A DNA stretch of 64,000 nucleotides from Olleya marilimosa CAM030 (GTDB lineage: Bacteria; Bacteroidota; Bacteroidia; Flavobacteriales; Flavobacteriaceae): NCBI RefSeq assembly GCF_000518485.1, contig NZ_JADR01000001.1:186001-250000 (forward strand). Direction: 5' to 3'. The notes beneath the pieces are model-generated. The model saw only the letters and a list, made by a program, of their open reading frames with translations, made no database searches and was not told the origin of the DNA. Positions 33,216 through 42,773 of this stretch are shown in pieces. The translations under genes and the position numbers were made by a program. How positions within the stretch are numbered: position 1 is the first letter of the stretch; each line of letters starts with the position of its first letter.

Positions 33216-34946
33216 TTAATCTAGTTGCATATCTTTAATGATAGCGTCAATCTTTGCTTCCAATTGTTGTTCCGTAGTTTCAAACTCTGACACATTGTCT
33301 AAAGTTGTATTTACGCTAATGTAAAATTTAATTTTTGGCTCTGTTCCACTTGGTCTTAAGGCTATTTTACTACCATCTTCAGTATAATAAATTAAAACGT
33401 TTGATTTAGGAACATCAATAGGACTTGTTGTGTTATCTATTGTGTTTTTTGATTCAGATAATAGGTAATCTTCAATGCTTACAACTTTAGATCCATTGAC
33501 TATTGTTAAAGGGTTTTCTCTAGCGTCAATCATCATTTGCTTGATTTCTTGTGCGCCTTCAATACCTTTTTTAGTCATAGATATTAAGCGCTCTTTGTAA
33601 AGACCATGTTGAGTGTATAGTTTTATTAATTCTTTGTAAAAAGAGCTGCCTTTAGCTTTAGCTTGAGCAGCAATTTCGCAAGCTAATAATGCAGAAGTGA
33701 CTGCATCTTTATCGCGTACAAAATCTCCAACCATAAATCCAAAACTTTCTTCTCCACCACCAATAAACTCTTGATTAGGAAAGTCTTTAATCATTTTAGC
33801 GATCCATTTAAATCCAGTTAGTCCTATTTTGCACTCAACGTTATAAGCTTTTGCTAGTACAGACATCATTGGAGTAGATACGATTGTGCTTCCTATAAAC
33901 TGATTGTTGGTAATTTTATTGTTGTTTTTCCATTGGTCTAACAAAAAGGTGGTCATCATGACCATAGTTTGATTTCCGTTAAGTAATAACATTTTATTGT
34001 CTAAACCTCTTACAGCAATACCAACTCTGTCACTATCAGGATCTGTACCTATTACAATATCTCCATCCACTTTTTCTGCTAATTCTAAAGCCATCTTTAA
34101 TGCTTCTGGCTCTTCTGGGTTTGGTGATTTAACTGTAGGGAAATCGCCATTAGGTTCACGTTGTTCTTCAACAATATGTACATTATTATAACCTGCACGT
34201 TTAAACGTTTCTGGTATGCTAGTTATGGAAGTTCCGTGTAAGGATGTAAATACTATATTTAGGTTATCCTTGGCATCTTGTGATGTGTTAAAGCTTCCGT
34301 TTTTAACAGCTGCATCTATAAACACATCATCAACTTCTTTTCCAATATATTCTATTAATTCAGGCTTAGCTTCAAATTTAATTTCGGCATAATCTAAAGC
34401 GTTAATAATATTAATTATTTGAGCATCTTGTGGTGGTACTAATTGTCCACCATCTTGCCAGTATACTTTGTATCCATTATATTCTGGAGGATTATGTGAT
34501 GCTGTTAATACAATACCACAATGACATCCAAGGTGTTTTAAGGCAAAAGATAACTCTGGAGTAGGACGAAGGTCTTCAAATAAATAGACTTTTATATTAT
34601 TTGCAGAAAAAACATCTGCAACGACCTTTGCTAGACTTTTACTATTGTGTCTGCAATCAAAAGCTATAGCTACTTTGTGGTCTTCTCCGGGAAAAACGGT
34701 TTGCATATAATTGCTAATACCTTGTGTGTTTTTACCAAGTGTGTATTTATTAATACGGTTTGTACCAATACCCATTACACCACGCATGCCTCCTGTACCA
34801 AACTCTAAGTCTTTATAAAAACTTTCATTTAGCTCATTAGGTTGTGTTGCGATTAGGTTTTTTATATGGTCTTGTGTGTCTTGGTCAAAAGTTGGTGTCA
34901 ACCAAGTGTTTACTCGGTTTAAAAGTTCTGGTTCTATATGTCTCAT
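33216..34946 (-). CDS. Phosphosugar mutase (phosphoglucomutase/phosphomannomutase)
   Basis: 576 aa, alpha-D-phosphohexomutase superfamily. The phosphoserine loop is [13 protein letters not shown], the metal-binding loop is [11 protein letters not shown], the sugar-binding loop is [10 protein letters not shown], and the phosphate-binding loop is [14 protein letters not shown]. It interconverts hexose 1- and 6-phosphates, feeding glycan precursor synthesis. Substrate preference cannot be told. The immediate neighbours, an exporter and a glycosyltransferase, fit envelope glycan metabolism. Confidence 0.9.
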   Translation of the reverse strand: MRHIEPELLNRVNTWLTPTFDQDTQDHIKNLIATQPNELNESFYKDLEFGTGGMRGVMGIGTNRINKYTLGKNTQGISNYMQTVFPGEDHKVAIAFDCRHNSKSLAKVVADVFSANNIKVYLFEDLRPTPELSFALKHLGCHCGIVLTASHNPPEYNGYKVYWQDGGQLVPPQDAQIINIINALDYAEIKFEAKPELIEYIGKEVDDVFIDAAVKNGSFNTSQDAKDNLNIVFTSLHGTSITSIPETFKRAGYNNVHIVEEQREPNGDFPTVKSPNPEEPEALKMALELAEKVDGDIVIGTDPDSDRVGIAVRGLDNKMLLLNGNQTMVMMTTFLLDQWKNNNKITNNQFIGSTIVSTPMMSVLAKAYNVECKIGLTGFKWIAKMIKDFPNQEFIGGGEESFGFMVGDFVRDKDAVTSALLACEIAAQAKAKGSSFYKELIKLYTQHGLYKERLISMTKKGIEGAQEIKQMMIDARENPLTIVNGSKVVSIEDYLLSESKNTIDNTTSPIDVPKSNVLIYYTEDGSKIALRPSGTEPKIKFYISVNTTLDNVSEFETTEQQLEAKIDAIIKDMQLD

Positions 34947-35018
34947 AGGTTATTGTATTAAAAGCAAAAATAAGTAATTACTAAAGGGTTGGTATTTATA
35001 CTGTTGCTAAATTAAAGT

Positions 35019-35972
35019 TTAGCGTTTTAAATTTAGCGATTCTTTAATTAAATACCTTTTTTTATCTGTTTTTTGACGCAAAATTATTTCGCCTAAAAAT
35101 CCAGCAACAAAAAATTGTGATCCTAAAATCATGGTTACTAATGCTAGGTAAAACTCTGGTCGATCTGTTATTAAACGTCCCACTTTGTTAAAAAACAATT
35201 TGTCGATACCAATATACAGTGCAAAAATAAATCCAAGCCCAAACATAATAACGCCAAGTGCACCAAATAAATGCATAGGACGTTTACCAAATCTTGATAA
35301 AAACCAAATAGTTATTAGGTCTAAAAACCCATTGACAAATCGGTCCATCCCAAATTTAGTTTCGCCATATTTTCTGGCTTGATGTTGTACAATTTTTTCT
35401 CCAATTTTAGAAAAACCTGCGTTTTTAGCTAATACAGGTATGTATCTGTGCATTTCACCATTTACATCTATGTTTTTTACAACATTGTTATGATAGGCTT
35501 TCAGACCACAGTTAAAGTCATTTAATTTTACACCAGATGTTTTTCTAGCTGCCCAATTAAAAAGTTTAGAGGGTAAGTTTTTAGTTATTTTATTGTCATA
35601 ACGTTTCTTTTTCCAACCAGATACTAAATCAAAGTCTTGTTTAGTAATCATGTTGTAAAGATCAGGTATTTCCTCTGGGTTATCTTGTAAGTCAGCATCC
35701 ATAGTGATTATTACATCTCCTGTTGCTGTAGCAAAACCAGCGTGTAATGCTTGGGATTTTCCAAAGTTTTTTAAAAATCTGATACCTTTAACGTTGTTGT
35801 CCGTTTCTTGAATTTTTTGAATGATTTTCCAAGAATTATCTGTACTACCATCATCTATAAACAATAGCTCATAAGAAAAACCATTGGTTTGCATGACATT
35901 TGCAATCCAATGGTGTAATTCTGTTAATGATTCTTCTTCGTTAAGTAGTGGTATGACTACTGATATGTTCAT
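35019..35972 (-). CDS. Family 2 glycosyltransferase, DPM1/ArnC-like, membrane-bound
   Basis: 317 aa. The GT-A domain starts at SVVIPLLNEEESL and has the metal/nucleotide-binding DADLQDNPEE motif (about residue 93). Two hydrophobic helices (about 228-258 and 270-295) anchor the C-terminus, as in polyprenyl-phosphate sugar transferases. It probably moves a sugar from a nucleotide donor to undecaprenyl phosphate at the inner membrane. Confidence 0.88.
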   Translation of the reverse strand: MNISVVIPLLNEEESLTELHHWIANVMQTNGFSYELLFIDDGSTDNSWKIIQKIQETDNNVKGIRFLKNFGKSQALHAGFATATGDVIITMDADLQDNPEEIPDLYNMITKQDFDLVSGWKKKRYDNKITKNLPSKLFNWAARKTSGVKLNDFNCGLKAYHNNVVKNIDVNGEMHRYIPVLAKNAGFSKIGEKIVQHQARKYGETKFGMDRFVNGFLDLITIWFLSRFGKRPMHLFGALGVIMFGLGFIFALYIGIDKLFFNKVGRLITDRPEFYLALVTMILGSQFFVAGFLGEIILRQKTDKKRYLIKESLNLKR

Positions 35973-36007
35973 AATTTAATTTGAAATATAATTCAAATAT
36001 AAAACTA

Positions 36008-36538
36008 TTATAGGTCTTCGTTAGTTTTTTTCATTATTAATGAAACAATAAGTCCAATAACAGCTTGTATTACTAAAAACATGGCTGTAGATTGTATTTG
36101 TGGCATTAACGCGAATTGGTTTTTTTGCGCTTCCATAAGATCTAAAGTTTTAGCGATTTCCTCTTCAGGAGCGTTGAAATTTTTCATGATTTGTAATGTT
36201 GCTTCAATTGTTTTTTCTTTTAAAGCAACAGCAGCTTCAGGGTCGATAAAATTAAAAACAAGTACACTTACCAAAGTGCTAATTATTACACCTATTGCAA
36301 CCGTAATAAAATAGGAGCTAAAACTTTCTTTAAATGAAATATAACCACCTAATGATGCTTTAGATTTTGATACAGAAATAATTCCGTAGACAATAATTAT
36401 AACGAATAATAAAATACCTAACCACCATTTAGTTAATAGGTCTAAGTATAAAGCATAGGCTAATACAGTGATTCCGCCTAAGGTTGCACCAAGGTACAGA
36501 CCAAAATTAATTGCGATTGATTTTATAGTTTTTTCCAT
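36008..36538 (-). CDS. DUF4199-type membrane protein
   Basis: 176 aa with four predicted transmembrane helices (about 12-30, 36-53, 73-100, 148-170) and the SLGGYISFKESFSSYFI segment of the DUF4199 family, commonly found beside this type of glycosyltransferase in Flavobacteria. The loop between helices 3 and 4 is charged (EKTIEATLQIMKNFNAPEEE). Function unknown. Located 35 bp upstream of the glycosyltransferase, so probably first gene of that operon. Confidence 0.75.
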   Translation of the reverse strand: MEKTIKSIAINFGLYLGATLGGITVLAYALYLDLLTKWWLGILLFVIIIVYGIISVSKSKASLGGYISFKESFSSYFITVAIGVIISTLVSVLVFNFIDPEAAVALKEKTIEATLQIMKNFNAPEEEIAKTLDLMEAQKNQFALMPQIQSTAMFLVIQAVIGLIVSLIMKKTNEDL

Positions 36539-36630
36539 AATTTTGTTGAGTTAATTAGTTAATAATCTATTAGTCTTAAAGTGCAATAATATGTTACAAT
36601 ATTACATAATTAATTTTTTTTCATAAATTA

Positions 36631-36661
36631 GTTGCTCAGTTGTAAAAAATACTTAAATTTG
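36631..36661 (+). promoter_or_regulatory. Housekeeping promoter of rpmE2
   Basis: GTTG (36631-36634), a 19-bp spacer and TAAATTTG (36654-36661) fit the Bacteroidota consensus exactly; the start codon is 37 bp downstream. Confidence 0.7.
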
Positions 36662-36698
36662 CACCTCGAATTTAGTTAAGATAAAAAAGCATTTAGCG

Positions 36699-36950
36699 AT
36701 GAAAAAAGGTATACATCCAGAAAATTATAGAATGGTAGCATTTAAAGACATGTCAAACGATGACGTATTTTTAACTAAGTCTACTGCAAACACTAACGAA
36801 ACTATTGAAGTTGATGGTGTTGAATATCCAGTTATTAAAATGGAGATTTCTAGAACGTCTCACCCATTTTATACAGGTAAGTCTAAACTAATTGATACAG
36901 CAGGACGTATCGATAAATTCAAAAACAAATACGCAAAATTTAAAAAATAA
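36699..36950 (+). CDS. rpmE2: 50S ribosomal protein L31, type B (zinc-independent)
   Basis: 83 aa, beginning [11 protein letters not shown], with the [11 protein letters not shown] segment. The CxxC zinc motif of type A L31 is absent, so this is the zinc-free form. Monocistronic between a consensus promoter and a terminator. Confidence 0.97.
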   Translation: MKKGIHPENYRMVAFKDMSNDDVFLTKSTANTNETIEVDGVEYPVIKMEISRTSHPFYTGKSKLIDTAGRIDKFKNKYAKFKK

Positions 36951-36971
36951 TTTTAGCGTTAACTATATTTT

Positions 36972-37001
36972 AAAAGCCTTTCATTTTTATGAAAGGCTTT
37001 T
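36972..37001 (+). terminator. Terminator of rpmE2
   Basis: AAAAGCCTTTCAT / ATGAAAGGCTTTT, 4-nt loop, then more T residues. Confidence 0.88.
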
Positions 37002-37093
37002 TTTGTTATCTTATTTTCAACTATTTTTGAGTTCTTAATATGCAAAGCAAAAAGCTTAAATGTATTTTGACTTCTAACTTAAAAAAAAATATA

Positions 37094-38269
37094 ATGAATT
37101 ATATCCTTTTTGATGGACCAGTACGCAACCAACTACTTCCATTTACATATACTAGACCTGTTGCAGATATCAGAGTTGGTATACTGACTATAAGAGAGAA
37201 GTGGGAATTGTACTTACAAACGACCACTACGACAGTGACTGAAGATTATCTAGCAGACAAATATCCTATGGTAGAGTTAGAAGAAAATGTTATGTTAAAT
37301 GCATCTTATTTACCAAATAATGAGTTGGTTGAATTGATTGTTGGTTTAGAAAAAAATCAAGCGATTTTTAAAGATGAAGATATTATAGCTTTTTACACCA
37401 CAGACACGCAAGAAGCTATTGATTTTGATACCTATGAAGCTATTGAGTTTGATAATGATATTACTAAAATTGAACACACTTGGGAGATTTTTTCTAAAAA
37501 CGGAGAAGCTATATTACAAGATTTTGAATTATTAACTAAAGACAGAAAGTCAGAACCAATACCTACTAGTAATAATATTATTGCACCAGAAAATATTTTT
37601 ATTGAAGAAGGAGCAGTTGTACAGTTTGCAACATTAAATGCTAGTGCAGGACCTATTTATATTGGTAAAGATGCCGAAATAATGGAGGGTAGTTTAGTTA
37701 GAGGTCCTTTAGCTTTATGTGATCATGCGACTTTAAAATTAGGAGCTAAAATTTATGGACCAACGACTATTGGACCACACAGCAAAGTAGGAGGTGAGGT
37801 AAATAACTCGGTTTTATTTGGATATTCTAATAAAGGTCATGATGGTTTTTTAGGGAATTCGGTAATAGGAGAATGGTGTAATTTAGGTGCAGATACTAAT
37901 AATTCTAATTTAAAAAACAATTATGTCGAAGTTAAACTATGGGATTATGAAACTGAACGTTTTGCTAAAACAGGATTACAGTTTTGTGGTTTAATGATGG
38001 GAGACCATAGTAAATGTGGAATTAATACCATGTTTAATACAGGAACCGTAATTGGTGTTAATGCAAATATCTTTGGTAGTGGTTTTCCAAGAAATTTTGT
38101 GCCAAGTTATAGTTGGGGAGGCGCCTCTGGTTTTACAACCTATTTAACGTCTAAAGCTTTTGAGGTTGCTAAAGTTGTAATGGCAAGAAGAGGTGTTGCA
38201 TTTACTAGTCAAGATGAAGCTATTTTAACTCAAGTTTTTGAGGACTCTAAAAAGTACAGAAAAGAGTAA
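37094..38269 (+). CDS. GlmU-family putative sugar nucleotidyltransferase
   Basis: 391 aa from the ATG at 37094; the frame extends upstream to 37040 but MNYILFDGP is the normal family start, and a -7 box TATTTTTG (37022-37029) precedes it. The N-terminal part (LPFTYTRPVADIRVGI) replaces a full nucleotidyltransferase fold, and the C-terminal half has the hexapeptide repeats of a left-handed beta helix (VRGPLALCDHATLKLGAK, TIGPHSKVGGEV). Relatives are called bifunctional UDP-GlcNAc pyrophosphorylase/acetyltransferase, but the usual GxGTRM loop is not visible, so activity is uncertain. Confidence 0.82.
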   Translation: MNYILFDGPVRNQLLPFTYTRPVADIRVGILTIREKWELYLQTTTTTVTEDYLADKYPMVELEENVMLNASYLPNNELVELIVGLEKNQAIFKDEDIIAFYTTDTQEAIDFDTYEAIEFDNDITKIEHTWEIFSKNGEAILQDFELLTKDRKSEPIPTSNNIIAPENIFIEEGAVVQFATLNASAGPIYIGKDAEIMEGSLVRGPLALCDHATLKLGAKIYGPTTIGPHSKVGGEVNNSVLFGYSNKGHDGFLGNSVIGEWCNLGADTNNSNLKNNYVEVKLWDYETERFAKTGLQFCGLMMGDHSKCGINTMFNTGTVIGVNANIFGSGFPRNFVPSYSWGGASGFTTYLTSKAFEVAKVVMARRGVAFTSQDEAILTQVFEDSKKYRKE

Positions 38270-38379
38270 GGATTAATTAATACAAACTATTGTAATTAAA
38301 AGGTTATTCGTCGAAATTGTAAGGTTTTATGGGTTAATTTTGAATTAAATTTTTATATTGATTAAGCTTAATAATCAAT

Positions 38380-39102
38380 ATGGGTTTTATTTTTATAAAT
38401 ACGCTTAGATTTTCTATCTTATATCTTCTGCTATACGTTTTAGATTCTTTTTTTAAGAATAATGAAGCGTTATATTCCTATAGATACTATACTAAAATTG
38501 CTTTAGGCAGTACTTTGTTGATTTTTTATTTATTTAAAACTAAGCAAAAGAATATTTTTAAAAAACGATTGATAATTTATGCGTTATCCTTATTTATAAT
38601 AGGCGATGTTTTTTTTATTACCGGAAATTCTGGTAAAATGACTCACTTTGTATTTGCAGCTTTTTTATTTATTGGAGCTAAAATTTGTTATTCGATACGA
38701 TTTTTAAATAGTAAAGATTTCAAGATTTCTAAATTAGTTCCTTTTTTACTATTCGGTTTTGCTTACATGACTATTATAACAAATTTGGTATACAATAATT
38801 TAGGTTATTATTTTTTTCCATTTTTAATGTACTTATTTGTAGTACTATTATTAATGCAATTTGCTTATTTAAGAAAAGGAGAGGTAAATGAATTAAGTTT
38901 TTGGTTAGTCATATTTGGTGTATTTTTCTCGATGATAGCAGATAGTATTAATATACTTAAAATATTTTATGACCCGTTAATTGCTTATAATAAAATTACT
39001 GTTATGTTTTTTTATTGTTTGTCTCAGTACATGATTATATTGGGAGTACTACAGGAAAATAGACCTATAAATAATAATAAAAAGCTTAAAGTAAATAGAT
39101 AG
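38380..39102 (+). CDS. YhhN-like (lysoplasmalogenase family) membrane protein, copy 1
   Basis: 240 aa, almost entirely hydrophobic, about seven to eight transmembrane helices. The first half includes IGDVFFITG and FVFAAFLFIGAKICYSIRF, similar in layout to the GDxxL...FxxGHLxY pattern of YhhN/TMEM86 lysoplasmalogenases, which split vinyl-ether lysolipids. The assignment rests on topology and these weak motifs. A paralogue of similar length follows 2 bp later. Confidence 0.6.
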   Translation: MGFIFINTLRFSILYLLLYVLDSFFKNNEALYSYRYYTKIALGSTLLIFYLFKTKQKNIFKKRLIIYALSLFIIGDVFFITGNSGKMTHFVFAAFLFIGAKICYSIRFLNSKDFKISKLVPFLLFGFAYMTIITNLVYNNLGYYFFPFLMYLFVVLLLMQFAYLRKGEVNELSFWLVIFGVFFSMIADSINILKIFYDPLIAYNKITVMFFYCLSQYMIILGVLQENRPINNNKKLKVNR

Positions 39103-39104
39103 TT

Positions 39105-39800
39105 ATGGGTAAGTTAATACGTTATTTTACACCTGTATTCTTGGCTTTGTTATTTTTAGATATTTATGTAAAAATTAATTTACCTATAATACCTTATAGG
39201 TATTACTCTAAAGTATTGGTGCTAGTCACTCTTATAATTTTTACTGGTTATTGTGTTTACAAGAAAAATAAGTTAAGCAATAAGTATGTTTTTTTTGGAT
39301 TAATTATTTTTTTTATAGGTGATATTTTAATTATTGATCATTTAAGTAAAACAAAGTTTATTATTAGCATATTACTTTTTGTGGTTGGTAAATTGATCTA
39401 CATTTTTAAATTTACACATAAGGAAGATTTTAGTAATAAGCGTTTACTACCATTTTTAGTGGTTTGTTTTTTGTCTGTTGCCTTTTTGTATAATCTAATT
39501 TTCACAAACCTAAAAGAGTATTTTATGCCAGTAACGTTATATTTTTTTATATCGTTAGTCATGACTCTTTTTGCTTATCTTAGAAAAGATGTAGCAAGTA
39601 ACAAAAGCTACTATACAGTTTTATCAGGCGTATTATTGTTTGTAATCTCTGAAGCTACAATGGTAGTTAAAACATTTTATGGCGACGTCCTATTCCAGGA
39701 TTTTATAGTAATGTTTGGTTACGGTTTTGGGCAGTATCTTATAATTTTAGGTTTAATGATAGACAAATCTAACAACAGTGATCTTGTCTCTAAAATATAA
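39105..39800 (+). CDS. YhhN-like (lysoplasmalogenase family) membrane protein, copy 2
   Basis: 231 aa with the same helix pattern as copy 1; matched positions include IGDILIIDH for IGDVFFITG, FAYLRKDV for FAYLRKGE, and FGYGFGQYLIILGLM for FYCLSQYMIILGVL. The pair is a clear tandem duplication that has diverged. It ends 15 bp from the convergent gene, with no terminator visible between. Confidence 0.6.
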   Translation: MGKLIRYFTPVFLALLFLDIYVKINLPIIPYRYYSKVLVLVTLIIFTGYCVYKKNKLSNKYVFFGLIIFFIGDILIIDHLSKTKFIISILLFVVGKLIYIFKFTHKEDFSNKRLLPFLVVCFLSVAFLYNLIFTNLKEYFMPVTLYFFISLVMTLFAYLRKDVASNKSYYTVLSGVLLFVISEATMVVKTFYGDVLFQDFIVMFGYGFGQYLIILGLMIDKSNNSDLVSKI

Positions 39801-39815
39801 AATTATTACTATTAC

Positions 39816-41432
39816 CTATTGTTTTTTAACATGCTTTAATTCTAATAAATTAATAGGATTATTTCCTAAACCAATAATGTTTTTTTGAGTAAATCTAATC
39901 ACTTCATCATAATATAATGGCACTATTGGAGCATTTTTAATAACTAAACTATCCATTTTAGCGTATAATTTAATCCTTTCTGATGCTTTGGTAGTGCTAA
40001 AAGCTTGGTTGTACCATTTATCAAAATCAGGGTTAGTAAAGTGGGTATAGTTTGGACCGTTTGGTGCAAAATTTTCTGTATAAAATAATGATAGATAATT
40101 TTGAGCATCTGGATAATCTGCAACCCAACTGGCTCTAAATAAATCTAATTTTCCGTTGGCTTTCCCTTCTTTTAAGGTGGACGCTGGAATAACATCAACA
40201 TTAATGTTTAAGCCAATTTTGGTAAGCTCGCGTTGTATGTATTCGCAAAAGTTAAGATAATTACTAGTTGTAGTAATTGTTACTTCTGGTGTTTTATTAT
40301 TGTTCTGTGCTTTGTATTCAGCAATAAGTTTTTTTGCTTTTACGGGTTGGTATGTATAACCAATGTTGGCATTATAACCAGGTAAACCTTTAGGTATAAA
40401 TCCACCATTAGCAGCTATTCCTATTCCGTTTCGTAAATAGGTCATCATTTTTTTTCTGTCAAAACCATAATTTATAGCTTCTCGTATTTGTTTGGATTGG
40501 ATTTCATTTAAATCAGAATCCATATAAAAAGCTAAATACTCTGTATTTAAATAGGGACCTCTATTTATGTTTATAGTCGATATGTATTTGTCTCTTAATT
40601 CTCCTTTTGTTGTCAGTATTTCGTCTTGATAAGAAGCGTCTAGGCTGTTTAAAAAATCCAAATTACCCTGAATAAACTGCATGAATTCGCCTTGTTTGTC
40701 AGGTAAAAAAGTAATAGCTACAGCTTCTAAATGTGGCAGTTTTTGATCATCTTTATTAGTTTCAAAATAATTTTCATTTTTTCTAAATACTAACTTGATG
40801 TTTTCTTCCCAGCGTTTAAATTTAAACGGACCAGTACCAATAGGGTTTGATCTAAACTCACTACCATAATGGGCTGTTATTTCTTTAGGTACCACACTAC
40901 AGTACTTCATTGTAAGTAAGCCTAAAAATGCAGGAAAAGGTTGTTTTAGTGTGATGTTAAAAACGCTATCATTTAAAGCTTTAAATGAATTTACTTTGTT
41001 AAAAATCCACTGACCAGAGGAGGCAACATTTTTATCTAATAATCTATTAAAACTATACTCAAAATCTGACGCGATAACTTGTCTTGTAGAGTCTTTTCCA
41101 AATAGTTTATGCTTATGAAAATAAATGCCTTTTTTAAGTGTAAAATTATAACTAAGACCATCTTCAGAGATTGACCATTTTTTAGCTATACTAGGCTTAA
41201 CAAGTAAGCTATCATCCATTTGGACAAGCCCATTAAATAATTGATTAATTGCCCAAATATCTGCGTTGTCTTTTGCAAATGCAGGATCCAAAGATCCAAT
41301 ATTTTTATGTTCGTTGTATCTAAATACTAAATGCTCCTTATTTGAGTTTTTTGAATTATTACAAGAGACCAATAAGGAAAATATAAAAATAAGGCTATAT
41401 ATAGGTAACGCTTTAGTTGTTGTAATAGTCAT
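39816..41432 (-). CDS. Oligopeptide-type ABC transporter substrate-binding lipoprotein
   Basis: 538 aa, extracellular solute-binding family 5 (OppA/DppA). The lipobox is LVSCNNS (about residue 24). Family landmarks: LDPAFAKDNADIW near the N-terminus, the KWSISEDGLSYNFTLKKG signature (about residues 85-102), and REAINYGFDRKKM. No permease or ATPase genes lie beside it, so it is an orphan component, possibly partnered elsewhere or acting in signalling or cell-wall peptide recycling. Confidence 0.9.
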   Translation of the reverse strand: MTITTTKALPIYSLIFIFSLLVSCNNSKNSNKEHLVFRYNEHKNIGSLDPAFAKDNADIWAINQLFNGLVQMDDSLLVKPSIAKKWSISEDGLSYNFTLKKGIYFHKHKLFGKDSTRQVIASDFEYSFNRLLDKNVASSGQWIFNKVNSFKALNDSVFNITLKQPFPAFLGLLTMKYCSVVPKEITAHYGSEFRSNPIGTGPFKFKRWEENIKLVFRKNENYFETNKDDQKLPHLEAVAITFLPDKQGEFMQFIQGNLDFLNSLDASYQDEILTTKGELRDKYISTININRGPYLNTEYLAFYMDSDLNEIQSKQIREAINYGFDRKKMMTYLRNGIGIAANGGFIPKGLPGYNANIGYTYQPVKAKKLIAEYKAQNNNKTPEVTITTTSNYLNFCEYIQRELTKIGLNINVDVIPASTLKEGKANGKLDLFRASWVADYPDAQNYLSLFYTENFAPNGPNYTHFTNPDFDKWYNQAFSTTKASERIKLYAKMDSLVIKNAPIVPLYYDEVIRFTQKNIIGLGNNPINLLELKHVKKQ

Positions 41433-41589
41433 TAAAATCTTGTCATTATTAATTTAAATAAGGATTTTTATGTGTAGATCTTTTTCTTTGGATAGAAAAA
41501 AATATAGCGTAAAGATAATCATTCTTACCATTCTCTTTTTTATTATAAAATTTGTTAATTATAAAATTTGTGTAATTTTAACTTAATAA

Positions 41590-41620
41590 AAAAAACCGAA
41601 GGTATTAGCTTCGGTTTTTT
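41590..41620 (-). terminator. Terminator downstream of the 98-aa GNAT-like gene
   Basis: AAAAACCGAAG, a 7-nt loop, CTTCGGTTTTT; flanked by A and T runs. It lies 21 bp past the stop codon at 41641. The remaining gap down to 41433 holds only AT-rich sequence. Confidence 0.85.
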
Positions 41621-41640
41621 TTATGTTTTTATTGTTAAAG

Positions 41641-41937
41641 TTAGATTCTGACACCTACAGGTAAAAGCTTTTTATATTGCCTATTACGCCTCATAAATTT
41701 TGCTATTTCAGGACTAGTAGGCATTACGCTTAAATTTCGTTCTTCAATATTGTCAAAAACAATTTTTAAAAACGCATTTACAAAATCTTCATTATCCTGT
41801 TCTTCAGGAACTATTAATTTGGTCAAAAAGATTTTTCTTTCTTGTAAAGAGTATTCTATTTTAGCGAAATGATTATCAATTTTCAGTTCAAATTGACGTA
41901 AAAAATCATTGTCAACTAACTCAGCTGCATCAATCAT
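41641..41937 (-). CDS. Small GNAT-like (NATD1/YidJ type) protein
   Basis: 98 aa. The C-terminal LSVMPTSPEIAKFMRRNRQYKKLLP parallels the conserved ending of the short Gcn5-related acetyltransferases of the NATD1 type (a Cys/Pro-rich strand, then AxxxRxxPEYxxLL). The glycine-rich acetyl-CoA loop expected in the middle (VPxxxxGxGxA) reads IVPEEQDNEDFVNAFL and lacks glycines, so catalysis is doubtful. Confidence 0.55.
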   Translation of the reverse strand: MIDAAELVDNDFLRQFELKIDNHFAKIEYSLQERKIFLTKLIVPEEQDNEDFVNAFLKIVFDNIEERNLSVMPTSPEIAKFMRRNRQYKKLLPVGVRI

Positions 41938-42061
41938 AATGTATAAAGTTTTATTAATTATTAGGGGAGTTTCAAAAATAGTACCAAACTATTTTATAGC
42001 TTTACACAACAAAGATACTCAAAAATCTAATAGTACTGTGTTTGTTTACTGTTAAAAGCTT

Positions 42062-42721
42062 ATGAATCAACAAGTAATACCTGTTTATTTAATGCCTGGT
42101 ATGGCTGCTAATCCTACGATATTTGAGCACATTAAATTGCCAGAACATCAATTTAAATTGTACTGGCTAGAATGGAAATTACCAAAACCTAATGAATCAT
42201 TATCTAGCTATGCCAAACGCATGTGTAAAGATATAAAACATGATAATCCTGTGCTTTTAGGAGTGTCTTTTGGTGGTATTTTAGTGCAAGAGATGAGTAA
42301 GTATATTAGTTGCAATAAAATTATAATAGTTTCAAGCGTTAAAACTAAACACGAGTTGCCTAAAAGAATGCGTCTGTTACGAGCTACAAAAGCTTATAAA
42401 ATACTACCAACGCAATTGCTTAGTAATATTGACTTATTAGCTAAATATGCTTTTGGTAATACTATTACTAAACGTATTGAGTTATATAAAAAATATTTAT
42501 CTGTAAGCGATAAAATGTATTTAGATTGGGCAATACAGCAAGTGGTTTGTTGGGATCAAGACCAAGCATTAGATAATGTAGTACACATACATGGAGATAA
42601 CGATAAAGTGTTTCCATTTGCAAACTTAGGAGCATGCGTTAGTATAAAAGGAGGAACGCATATAATGATTATTAATAAATATAAGTGGTTTAATGAAAAC
42701 CTACCTAAACTAATCGCTTAA
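42062..42721 (+). CDS. Alpha/beta hydrolase
   Basis: 219 aa, cytoplasmic. The nucleophile elbow is GVSFGG (Ser about 71), preceded by a YLMPGMAANP oxyanion-loop strand. Asp in HGDNDKVFP and His in GGTHIMI complete the catalytic triad. The substrate cannot be told. It lies 52 bp before the transglycosylase gene and may be co-transcribed. Confidence 0.85.
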   Translation: MNQQVIPVYLMPGMAANPTIFEHIKLPEHQFKLYWLEWKLPKPNESLSSYAKRMCKDIKHDNPVLLGVSFGGILVQEMSKYISCNKIIIVSSVKTKHELPKRMRLLRATKAYKILPTQLLSNIDLLAKYAFGNTITKRIELYKKYLSVSDKMYLDWAIQQVVCWDQDQALDNVVHIHGDNDKVFPFANLGACVSIKGGTHIMIINKYKWFNENLPKLIA

Positions 42722-42773
42722 ATATTAAGCGATTTGAATAAAATATTTTAAATTTAAACAAAAAGATAAGAAG

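Noticed and set aside
38291-38313. TGTAAT followed by CGTCG upstream of the YhhN-like genes, resembling the ECF module 3 promoter.
   Set aside because: The spacer is 12 bp instead of 16 and the -35 AAC is lost, so it is likely chance.
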